Source: Diadema setosum (taxonomy: Eukaryota > Echinodermata > Echinoidea > Diadematoida > Diadematidae). From it: a stretch of DNA of 64,000 bases. Below are positions 22,007 to 32,700 of this stretch, one piece after another. Below the pieces are notes generated by a model. The model searched no databases and was not told the origin of the DNA. It was given only the letters and a program-made list of their open reading frames with translations. The position numbers were made by a program, and so were the translations under genes. The stretch lies in assembly GCF_964275005.1 (NCBI RefSeq), contig NC_092706.1, positions 6,548,064 through 6,612,063 of the forward strand, read 5' to 3'. Position 1 is the stretch's first letter. The number at the start of each line of letters is the position of its first letter.

Positions 22007-25000
22007 GCCAGTATGAAAAAAAAAACCAAACGATTCACATCAGAAAGTTGTAGTTTAGAGCAAGTTTGGAATTGCATAGCAGCTTTAAAAGCAGTCGCCA
22101 CCTTCCCCGTATTAGGATTTTCTCTGCTTACTTTTCTAAGCTTCATATATAGCTGACTTGAAATTATTTGAATCGGAAAGATGGCAGATAGTGTAATGAA
22201 AGGTTGGGTACCATCGCCGAAATTGAAAAAAAGAAGAAGAAGTGTACGCTTGTGAACTAGAATTGCGTGCAGTTTGTTTGCTTTGATTTTTATTCTGTTT
22301 CTGATCACTAGTACAAAATCCTAAGCAGAGAGAAGAAAATAGCCAAATCACGGAGCCTTACATCCGCCAGGACTCGGAACAACACATGTGTTTGTTTGTT
22401 TGTTTTTTTTCCGCTTCAGGAAAAGGAAAGGAAGACGAAAGTTCATGGATTATAGTTTGCATGCTTCAAGGAACAGCACTTGGGAACACGACCTTTTCTT
22501 CCCCCCGTGCAGCAAATTTTGCATCCTTCGCTTACCTTCACTATTACCTGGGCAAGTTGTATGGGAAATGTGAGGCTGAAATTCGAAAAACCATAAAATA
22601 TAATAGAAAGAAGGATAAAGAAGTCTACTACAATGGAAAATATTGCCTGAATGGCCTCAGAGGACCTCCAATACTTTATAAGGAAGAGAGAATCTAGAAG
22701 AGGGGAAATAATCACACCTCAATGCTCACATTTTCCCAATTTGACTTGGTAGGAGCCTGAAAATTTTCTGTAAGAAATGCAAAACGGCTTCATCGTATCG
22801 TCTTTCATTGATTATGTCACATGCGGCCAGCAGCGACGTCGAATTACGACGGTACTGTAAGACACGATGACAACAGAACATTTTCAACTTTAATGAGGAG
22901 ATGATGTGATTTTCAGTTGCGTCAGAGCAAACCTGGACCGATTTGATGACTCTTTATTCTAGTGATATGCGGTGTCTTTTTGATGAGAAATATGTAGTGA
23001 AGTCATATAGAATCTAAATAATCAATTGTATGTATAATGAGAACCTATGAATATATACATAAGTATATATATGTGTGTGTGAGAAAAAAATATTTAAATA
23101 TATAAATATGTTAAAGTTCTAAAAGTATGACCATGTCGTCAGATAAATACAAAGCATTTCCAATGTTTCCTCACTTGTTGCATAACAAGGAATATTCTGG
23201 AAGTTATCATTTAAATAAGTGCCATATTTTCTTATCATTTTCTCTTGATTCTCAGCAGGTTTATTCCCAAATTGACAGTGAATGGAGTCAGTCGTTTCGT
23301 GATCAAATTCTTCTTATACAATATATCATAATCATATACTAGTATATATTCATATAGAGGAACTGATATTTATCTCTGCCTCTCTTTGCACGATCATTCT
23401 TTTACCATCTGAGATGACACCATAATAATTGATTATAAGATATCCTGAAAAGCAATGATTTACACGGAACACTTATCGTTTCGTTGGATTATTACTACTA
23501 CTTACTACTCATGAGGGGACTGCATTCTATAAGCTAGGCTTTTTAGCAGTTCCCTCCTTTTCCGATATCTTTTACTTGATACGATTCAGTTACAGTTTGC
23601 CCATGCATTTCCTTAAACTATAAGTATGTTTTGTTTTATTGTAGAAAAAGAAGAAGATGGTCTGCTTTAATCTAACAAAGTCACATTGTACTCATTTTTT
23701 ATGCAAATGTCATATTGAATTGTATACTTTTGTCGGATATAAAATGAAATGAAATGAAATGAAATTTTTTACCATAATAGACTGGGAGGGGTGCGCATGC
23801 GCCCAAGGCTGCAGGCACATAACAAATAAATATAAATATTTGTAAATATTGCAAATTAATATATGATATTTTCTTTGTCAGTATTAATCGTTGATATTTT
23901 TTATTTTTGTCATTCTGTATTAATGTTTTGTTCAATGCCCAGGCTTGTTTGGGTGACATGAGAAAATAAAACTTCAAACTTCAAAACTCCAATTACTCCC
24001 AAAAACTAACACAAACACAAAAAGCAAATACAAACGAAAAAAAAAAAAAACCCGCAAGTTGAAATTCAAAATAGCTCACTTATCTCCCCCGCTTTGCTGT
24101 CTGCCATGTGAAGTGTAATAAAGAAAGCCCCTGCTGACACCTGTAGCGAATTTAAAACCTCCCACTTTATCAGCTGCGTGCCAAAAATATTTGGATTTGG
24201 TTTTTGCAGTACAAAGTTACTCAATTAACTCACTGGTTGTATGTTTTCCTCTTGTAGGTAACCTATTTATCTGAATTTTAATGCGTGTAAAGATCTATTC
24301 CACATACAATCAAGAAAAAACAAAACAAGAAGAAACACAAAAGTATGAGTCCATCCTGAATAAAATATATCAAAATGTATGTATATATAATTTATTTTTG
24401 CAAGCCTAAATTTATTATATAAACCCATATCATGACATGTCATTACATAACGACGAGCGAAACAGCTGTTGCGCGCATGTGCAGAACACTATTTTTTGCC
24501 TATAATTAACGTCGTTTTATCGTTCGCGTCACAGATCTAAAACTCGCTATCATAACGTGTAAGGATAGATAGATGGAGAAAGAGAGAGAGAAAAAAAAGA
24601 AGGAGAGAGAGAGAGAGAAAGAGAGGGCAAAGGAACTAATAGAAAGAAGTAGGGCACCACAAACATGACAGATGCAGGGAAAGTGAACTTATTTAGTTTA
24701 AAGCCCTTTTTGCCTTTTCCAAATGTCAGCGAAATGTCACGGGATGAGGCTTCGGCGTACAGCGTACTGGTTTCTTAACCCGAACAGAGACAGAAAATGC
24801 AATTTACCTCAAAGAGGTAGATCTGAACCAATATTTATAGGGTGGTATTCAGGAAAAATGTAAATACGCAAATTCCCGCCTCCCACAACATAGAGACGAT
24901 AGAAGGTTTCCGTACAAAGAATATCAAAACGAATAAACGTTGGCACGTTTGTCATACACTAGTCATATAAGCTAACTTACCTTTACAAAAAACAAGAGGA

Positions 25001-25666
25001 ATCCAAATGTAGCTATTCTGTTGACCTTCTACGACCGCATATAAAAAAATCGGACGTTTTCAAGTCGTTAGACTTTTTGATACGAGGTCATCTTTGAAGG
25101 ATGAATGAAGGTAAAATGGGTGTTCAATAACACCATCATTTTCAAATGAGGGAATTCATTAAGGCCAACACAATCAGTGAATTTTCTAGGGAAAACCTTA
25201 GATTAGCTTACAGCCCACTGTCACTATCTGTTGCGTGGCTAAACCAAGATAGAAAACCAAGAAAAGATTATTATAAAAAACGGTACAAAAAAAACAACAA
25301 ACCAAAACAGTCTATTTTTATATCATGCGTTGTTCCGATGGGGTTACTTTACGCTCGTGTTGAGCGTTTAATAGGGACATTCTGAAAGTTTTGTTAAAGA
25401 GACTTCGAAAGGACGGTATTGTATTGATCGCTCGTTCATCTATGTGATTTAGATTTTATTTGATACGATTTCGCGGGTGAATATATATAATAAGTATATA
25501 TGTATATATGCATTATTCTATGTGACATACGTTTTTCTCATAAAAAAGACCCCACATATATCGATAGACTTAAAAGCAATTCATGGTACAGGTCTGCTCT
25601 GACGCAATTGACAATTATATCACCTCCTCATTTATGTTGAAAATGTTTTGTTGTCATCGTACTTTT
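22006..25666. other. Non-coding stretch, no gene seen
   Basis: AT-rich sequence. A TTTTGTCGGATATAAAATG followed by (GAAAT)n at ~23730-23766 resembles the 3' tail of a non-LTR retrotransposon, but no coding remnant is seen upstream. A GA-rich patch lies at ~24580-24625. Confidence 0.5.
23730..23766 (+). repeat. LINE-tail-like sequence with (GAAAT)n
   Basis: TTTGTCGGATATAAAATG followed by four GAAAT units. A similar tail (TTTGTCGGAAATG… GAAATGAAAT) occurs at ~43850-43880. Such short-unit tails are typical of truncated non-LTR elements; assignment is tentative. Confidence 0.4.
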
Positions 25667-25699
25667 TCCATATATATATATATATCTATATACATATAT

Positions 25700-25758
<59 letters not shown>
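25667..25758. repeat. (TA)n microsatellite
   Basis: About 90 bases of TA dinucleotides with a few interruptions. Overlapping Ile/Tyr-rich frames are artefacts. Confidence 0.95.
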
Positions 25759-25760
<2 letters not shown>

Positions 25761-26680
25761 GTATACATGGGGGAGGGGTATTGTTAGATTTAATATCAAC
25801 CCTTGTCGAGCCAATGCAGAACCTGTGACGTACCATAATGCACCAAAGCCGGAGAATAGGCGTGGTGTTTCCTTCGTAATGACGCTCATACATCAAACGA
25901 AATCTCTCTGTCCCATTTAATTTTTTTTTTTCTACTTCTAATCTTGTCGCCTCACAAGCAACAGTTCATGCATGATGTATGTCCCGAACTTGCAAGTTCA
26001 TTTCTTTTTTCATTGATAGATTCTTCTTCTCATTTCTCTTCCAGATAAACATTTCAAGTGGAACGCTATGTTCGTTATTCATGAGGATTCTAACTTTTAG
26101 AAAACAAGTGACGGTTTCGTAAAAGTATGTAGAATAAAATAGATGAATATGGAGTATTTGAAAAAAAAATCAAATACCTTTCGCAATTTTACAATCCAAT
26201 TATATTTGTACCTGAGAAATGTTAATCAAGGAGAATAATCTAATTCCCCAACTTGAATCTGTGTTAGAGAGGATGAGGTAGGGAAAATCTGTGAGTAATC
26301 CAATATACGACATCTTTTAAGGTGTTCGTGGCTGATATTGTGGTCAAGGTGGACCTTGCCATCATTTTCGACGAAACTCTTACCTTCTCATACCTTGGCC
26401 TTTTGCGTTCCAACCGTACTGACATACTGCCTAATAATACCATGTTTACCTCATCCGTAATAACACCAAAACATTATCATTTCCTAGTTGACCATTAGTA
26501 CACCTGCGTCAAGAGGGACATGATAATGGACGAAGATGAATATATTCCATTTCCTGTCCACAATGGTGCAAGGATTAGAAGCAGTGAGGTGCAAGAAATA
26601 AACTCAAATTGACGATCAAAAGTGCAGAGCTCTTTTATCTATACTACAAATTACTCTGCCCGGAAAGAAAAAGGGAGTGG

Positions 26681-26685
26681 GTGAC

Positions 26686-26732
<47 letters not shown>

Positions 26733-26931
26733 CAGATAGATAGATAGATGGATAGATAGATAGATAGATAAATAGAGAGATAGACATAAAGATAGATATA
26801 TAGACATATAGGTTGATGGATAGACAGACAGATAGAGATAGATAGATAGATAGATAGATATAGAGAGATAGAGATAGACGGATAGATATATAGATAGATA
26901 TAGATAGATGGATAGACAGATAAATAGAGAG
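26681..26931. repeat. (GATA)n-type microsatellite, ~250 bp
   Basis: Pure GATA at the left end, then increasingly degenerate GATA/GACA/GGAT units. It is read as (TATC)n on the minus strand, producing spurious Ser/Ile/Tyr/Leu-rich frames. A second array in the opposite orientation lies at 41215-41372. Confidence 0.95.
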
Positions 26932-28005
26932 AGGGAGAGAGTATTCAGATTCCTTTTGACACACTTTGATTTCAATCTATTCTCCATCGCGTTCTTCCCA
27001 TTTTCATCGCTTCAATTCTTCTCTATCGCAGTTTGTTCGCACTTCCGTTGCATTTCTCTGGTTGCCTTTCGTTTTCTTTCAAGTTCTATTCCTGTATCAA
27101 CGCATACACACCTCCTACTCTGTCTCACATTATACAACCGCGCAAAAAGCTGCGCTAAAAACACAAAACAAAAACAAAGTAAAGCAAACAAGAGAAGAGT
27201 TGAAGTGACCAGCGAAAATCAACAACAAGTAGGAATATACTGAAAAGAAGAGAGTGATATGTCACAGATGTCCCTTTAGCCAACCCAACTTGACCGATGA
27301 TCTAGGCTTTTTCCGGTCAGTATCTCCCAAGGTGACTATCGCATGATGCATACTATTCTAATACATTGCAAAATTATTTTCTATAACGCAAATCTTTATG
27401 CATTAAGCGAATGACGTGAGAGAGGGGCGTAGGCGTGGGTTTCACAACAAAGAAACAACGAATATATAGCGAAATCAAGAGTGCCTTTCTACCCATTTTT
27501 TTTTTTCGGCAGTGCACAAGCACAAACGTGGGATAAGGTCCCCTTCCCCCCTCCTACACAACCCCCCCTTCCCACCTTCTGTTCGGAGACGGTTGCAAGG
27601 ATTTGATGAGTATAAACGCATTCAGCACTTACAAAGACTTAAATAAATTCAGTCCATCATCTAAAGATAGAATGATATTTCGCCGACAAAAGCAGCACAT
27701 TTAAAAGAAGATTATCGTCTTTGACAGCAGCTAATATTAACATTCGTTTTGATGACGTGCGGAATTGATTTGTGACTGTCTGTCTCTTTTGATTGTGCAA
27801 TGTCCCAGACGTCATCGCATTATGTAGCGAAGAACTTTCCTGAACTCAGCTCAGATACGAATAAACAATCAGATAAATCCAAAAGAGAAGCCCTGCATCA
27901 GATTTCGAAGGTAACTGTCATCTCTGGAGGAAAGAGAGTGTATCATAGCATTCCATGTAAATTCTTTACTTCTTTCTTAAATTTTATTCAAATGCTATAA
28001 GTATT
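26932..28005. other. Non-coding stretch left of the BEL insertion
   Basis: No supported gene or repeat. It ends at the CATAG target site. Confidence 0.5.
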
Positions 28006-28010
28006 CATAG
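28006..28010. repeat. Target-site duplication CATAG (left)
   Basis: CATAG lies immediately before the left LTR, and the same five bases follow the right LTR at 36631-36635. Five bases is in the range expected for BEL/Pao integrases. Confidence 0.9.
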
Positions 28011-28098
28011 TGTGATGGATTCGTATGCAATCTCTTCAGATGGACACGTTGTTGCAATAAAGAACAAAGAAATCCTCGGTTTAACGTGATGTGGGTTC

Positions 28099-28104
28099 TT
28101 TATT
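28099..28104 (-). promoter_or_regulatory. Candidate LTR polyadenylation signal
   Basis: AATAAA on the element strand about 90 bases before the end of the 3' LTR, a typical place for the R/U5 polyadenylation signal. The equivalent in the 5' LTR is at 35322-35327. Confidence 0.55.
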
Positions 28105-29094
28105 CTGTTACACAGCATGTATCGGCGATGTGTAACTGTGCATATACTGCAAACTTGCGCTTGCTAGTGTGATACGTAGTTATATATATATATATATTCA
28201 ACAACTGTGTTGGAATGAGTGGTTCCTGTAAGATACAAACAAGAAGAAAATTATTCATATAGCACGCCATACAAATCAGTATACTCTATTTCAATTCTAC
28301 ACAGAAATAGTAAGACGATAATGAATATTTTCTTTCTTTCTTTTCTTAAAGAAGCAATTTTGGCCAGAATATTCAAACAACATTTATATCCATTTTTACT
28401 AACTCAATGAGGGTGACTGTGTTAACTATCATCATGAGTATTGCCATTATGTATCTGGTGTAATCTACAAGCAGAATAAACATAATGAACTTTCAATATT
28501 CTGTCTAAGTCAGACAAATCATCGTCGGTTAATAAACTTATTTAACACAATCAATATATCTTGAATCTTATGATTGTAAACGCTCAATGCCACATCTCAC
28601 AACAATGTCACTATAAGACGTCCTGTAGCAAATTGTGCATTAACAACAACGAGCATTAGATTCTCCCTAGCAACGCTTTTTGTGGTCTTAAATGAGACTA
28701 TCACAGAATCTACAGCTAGACATATCACTATAACTTCAACTTTAATATCCCTCCGCGTGCATGAACTTCGTGCGTGGAGCGTTCCTAACACAACTATCGT
28801 AATGATATACATACGCGAAAAGATATAATCCAACTTATACGTTTTAACGTGAGCAATACATAATACCAGAAAACCCGTTTGAAACTCCACGGATTCACAT
28901 TCACAATACTATCATTTCGGACCGTTCTCCGATAGGGAGAGGTCTTTACAAAGACCGTCCAAAACGTTCAACGTATTCGCATTAACACTTTCCACACCGC
29001 GGACCATGCACCACGCACGCTACACTGAACGTTAATGCAATTGAACAATACACGGAACAATAGACGCTTATACGTAGTACAGCGTATACGGCGA

Positions 29095-29115
29095 TGACCT
29101 TGACCTTGACCTTGA
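29095..29115 (-). promoter_or_regulatory. Three overlapping TCAAGGTCA motifs in the 3' LTR
   Basis: On the element strand TCAAGGTCA occurs three times at 6 bp spacing. This is the extended half-site bound by monomeric nuclear receptors of the ERR and NR5A (SF-1/FTZ-F1) groups. Functional binding is inferred only. Confidence 0.45.
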
Positions 29116-29407
29116 ACATACATAATCTTATTTCTCATTTACGGTTTTTCCTCTTAACTCCCTGACCATGGAAGCTTTGTTTGTTCCTTAAATGGTGCAC
29201 AAATCATAAAAGAACGATTTTTGACATACCTTGGATTGTTGGACTTCGTCAGATTGTCCAAGAAAACCAAACTATAAGCAAACTGCTGTGGCCAACTGCT
29301 GAGCAAACTGCTGCTCTTGTGGAACGATTGACCGGAACTCTTTGCTAACAGTCTATAATTCAGACCCTAATTTTGAGACTCGTAGTATACTGTATCATTC
29401 CATGACA

Positions 29408-29419
29408 TCCTGCCCCCTT
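29408..29419 (-). other. Polypurine tract of the BEL/Pao element
   Basis: AAGGGGGCAGGA on the element strand immediately precedes the 3' LTR, the expected site for plus-strand priming. Confidence 0.75.
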
Positions 29420-29771
29420 GAACGTGACGGAAGTCACTTTATAAACACTCAAAACGTGTACAATAATGCGATTATTTACACAACAACGAACAGATAACTG
29501 CTCTAAGGTCGAGACCTAAATAGATCTAAAGTGAAATTCAAACCAGTTGACAAACGAACACTCAAATAGAATGTTTTCTAATGTCCAAACAGAGTAAAAT
29601 TAAGTTTCACCGCCTCCATTAAGGCAAGAAATTGCTTGTTCGAGTTAATAACCAAATTCAAGAACTTAGTAGCCCAAAATGTTCTGATCAAACGAGGAAA
29701 GCCAAACAAAGGCTACACTGAATCCTTTCTTCAGATGAACGCGATTATTTACTCAGTCCTTCAGTTACACT

Positions 29772-32700
29772 TTAAATGTCCACTCTCTCGGTTCTCTTCA
29801 TGAGAAGAATCAGTTTGGTGACAGGTCTCTTTGCGACTGACTTGTCTGCGTATCTAAGCTCGACGACGCGAACCAGCTCATCGTCTCCAGGGAAGGTCTG
29901 CACGATTTCAGCCATTCGCCAAGTGCCGCGCCTCTTGTCTTCTCCGATGACGAGCACAACGTCACCCGCTTGTAGGTTCTCTGCTGCACGTTGGTTTTTC
30001 GAGCGCGGTGAGAGCTTCTGTATGCAGTCCATCCAACGCTTCCAGAACTTGTCGACCATTGCGTTGCACAGCTCTCTCCGCTTCTTGAAGTCTCCATTGT
30101 ACTGCGCACAGGGAACATCTGGGCTCGGAAGATCTCCTCTCCCGATGAGGAAATGATTCGGAGCAAGAGGGGGATGATCAAGTGGTGAAGATGACACAGC
30201 TGTAATCGGTCGACTGTTGATCAACCCCGAAATCTGGCAGAAGACTGTTTCCCATTCAGGGAAAGGCAAACGATCGGCTTTCACAAGATGCTTCATGGCT
30301 TTCTTGACTTCTTGCACCATGCGTTCGACAGCGCCCTGATGGTGGGGTCCACCAGGAGGCCCAAATTTCCACTGCACCTTGAAGCTACTACAGTGTTCCC
30401 TCAGTTCTGTCTGGTCCAGTCGTAGATTGAGCGTGTTGATCGTGTTGTAAGCACCACGGAAGCAGGTCCCGTTATCACTGATGATGGTGGCCGGTGCACC
30501 CCTGATGCTGATGAAGCGATCCAGGGCTTGCAGGAAAGCTTGTGTCGAAAGGTCTTGGACACAAGTGAGATGAACAGCCCTGGTAGCCGCACATGTGAAC
30601 ACAGCACAGTAACCCTTGGCAGTAATGTTGCGGCTGACCTTCACGTTTATCGGCCCGAGATAATCCACGAGCGTTGTCTGAAATGGCGGTGAGAAGGGCT
30701 TCACACGACACTCTGGGAGGTCCGCCATTTTCTGTTCGACTGGTCTCCCTCTATGCCTGCGGCACACGATGCATTCCTTCACCACGCGTTTGGAGAGCCT
30801 TGTGTCACCGACAACCCAATACCTTCTCCTCACTTCTGCCGCAGTCCTGAGTTGTCCTCCATGGAGAGCAAGGGAGTGTCCATCTCTGACAATCAGTAGA
30901 CTGATGTGGCTTTCCCTTGGGAGGAGATAGGGATGACGAATGTCGTATGATATCGGAGCATGGCGAATGCGACCTCCAACGCGATACACTTTTTCTTCTT
31001 CGTCGAAGAACGGATCGAGGCGCATTATGTTGGCATCTTGAAAGTTGATGTCCTTCTGCGCTTGACGTATCCAGTACAACTCGGCCTCCTTCAGGAGTTT
31101 GGCAGACGGCCACTGCGAAATCTGCTGAGTAAGCTTCTTGAACCACTCTTTCTTTGGAACATCTTTCACAGATAACACTCGAGCTGTGACCATCTTCAGC
31201 CTTTGCCAATTCGAGAAGCTGGTGGGATCAACGATTGCGGTAGTGTGAGCCACTGCATTGACTTTCAGCGCTAGTGTCTTCGCATTTCGAACGTGGAATT
31301 TCTTCCTCTCTGGATCCGAAGTGTCTTCCTGGATGTTCTGCGGTGTCTTTGGCCAGGACTCAGGTGGTTGCTTCAGGTAAGTTGGTCCCTTGATGACCTC
31401 AAGCATTCCTTCCGCTGTGGTGCCTCTGGAGACGACGTCAATGACATTCTGATCAGTCGGCACGTAGGCAATGTCCTGGTGAGGGTCGAACTCTGAGGTG
31501 ATTTCGCCCACTCTGTATGCGACAAACGAGCGAAAGGACTTGGACTGTCCCCGCAGCCACCTTACTACAGTCAAACTATCCGTCCACATCTTCGAATAGG
31601 AGATGTTGAAACGAAGGGCATCTTTCAGGGCAACCATCAGTCTTGACAGGAGGAGAATGGCCTGAAGCTCCTTCCTTGGCATGCTTGTTTGTTTGAGTGG
31701 AGTGAGTCGGGCTCTTGCAGCGACGAAGGACAACTGCACTTCCGTTTGTTCAGTCTCTGACCACCTCAACCAGACGCCGATGCCCATGGCATCTTCAGAT
31801 GCATCACTGGCTCCGTGTAGAGAAACCTCTGGCAATGGCCTTTTCCCTCGCAATGTCTCAGGAATGAGACATCGTGGGATCTCTATGGTAGATGCTGCTT
31901 CCAAATCCACCTTGATCTCCCTGACGATTCGACAGAGCTCAGGTCTGTCGTTGAGTGGCGTGTCCCAGTCGACATTTAACTGCCACAGTTGCTGGAGTAG
32001 AATCTTCGGCCGGATCAACATTCCAGAAAGCATACCAAACACATCATAGTATGATGCGGTGTGAGCCAACAACTTGCGTTTGGTTAGGACAACATCTTCC
32101 ATTGGCTTGACTTTTTTCACACTAAGTGTGTCAGTCGAAAGGTTCCATTTTGTTCCTAACACAGATGCGGTCTGAGTGTCCTCCTCAGAGTCACACACTT
32201 CCTGTGCGTTCGACTGCCACTTGCGAATGTCAAACTTGCCCTTAGCAAGCGTTTCTACAAGCTTGGCTTTCAGATTGACGGCTTCCTCGACATTGGTGAC
32301 AGATTCACTCAGGTCGTCCATGTAGAATTGATCGGTGACGACTTTCTTCAGTTGCTCATCATCGGGTGCATGTCGATCTATGACGTGCCTGAGTGTGACA
32401 ATTGCTGCCGTTGGAGAAGGCCTGTCTCCGAATGTCACAGTGGTGAGTTCATAGACTTGAATGGGTTGGTTCGGGTTTTCTCGAAAGACGTACCGATGGA
32501 ACCTTGCATCTTCCGGGCTGATCTTGATTGCCTGAAACATTTTTCTGATATCAGCGATGACGCCTACTTCGTTCTCTCTGAAACGCAGAGCCACGTTGAA
32601 CAGATCAGCATTAAGGTCTTCACCCTTCACGAGGTACTCATTCAAAGAATGACCTTGGAATCTTGCCTTTGCGTCGTAGACGATCCTGACTGGGGTAGTT

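Larger units (their letters stand above)
28011..29407 (-). repeat. 3' LTR of the BEL/Pao element
   Basis: A 1,397 bp direct repeat of 35234-36630; every stretch I compared is identical. It contains AATAAA on the element strand at 28099-28104, three overlapping nuclear-receptor half-sites (29095-29115) and a short TA run. Two short frames inside it are identical in both LTRs and are not regarded as genes. Confidence 0.95.

Noticed and set aside
21766..22308. 180-codon frame with poly-Val
   Set aside because: The frame is open mainly because (CAA)n cannot encode stops in it. No domain or splice signals.
26616..26987. Ser/Ile/Tyr/Leu-rich frames on the minus strand
   Set aside because: Translation of the GATA microsatellite.
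28219..28890. 63- and 97-codon frames, repeated at 35442-36113
   Set aside because: Both lie wholly inside the BEL LTRs and are duplicated only because the LTRs are; no accessory gene is known there.
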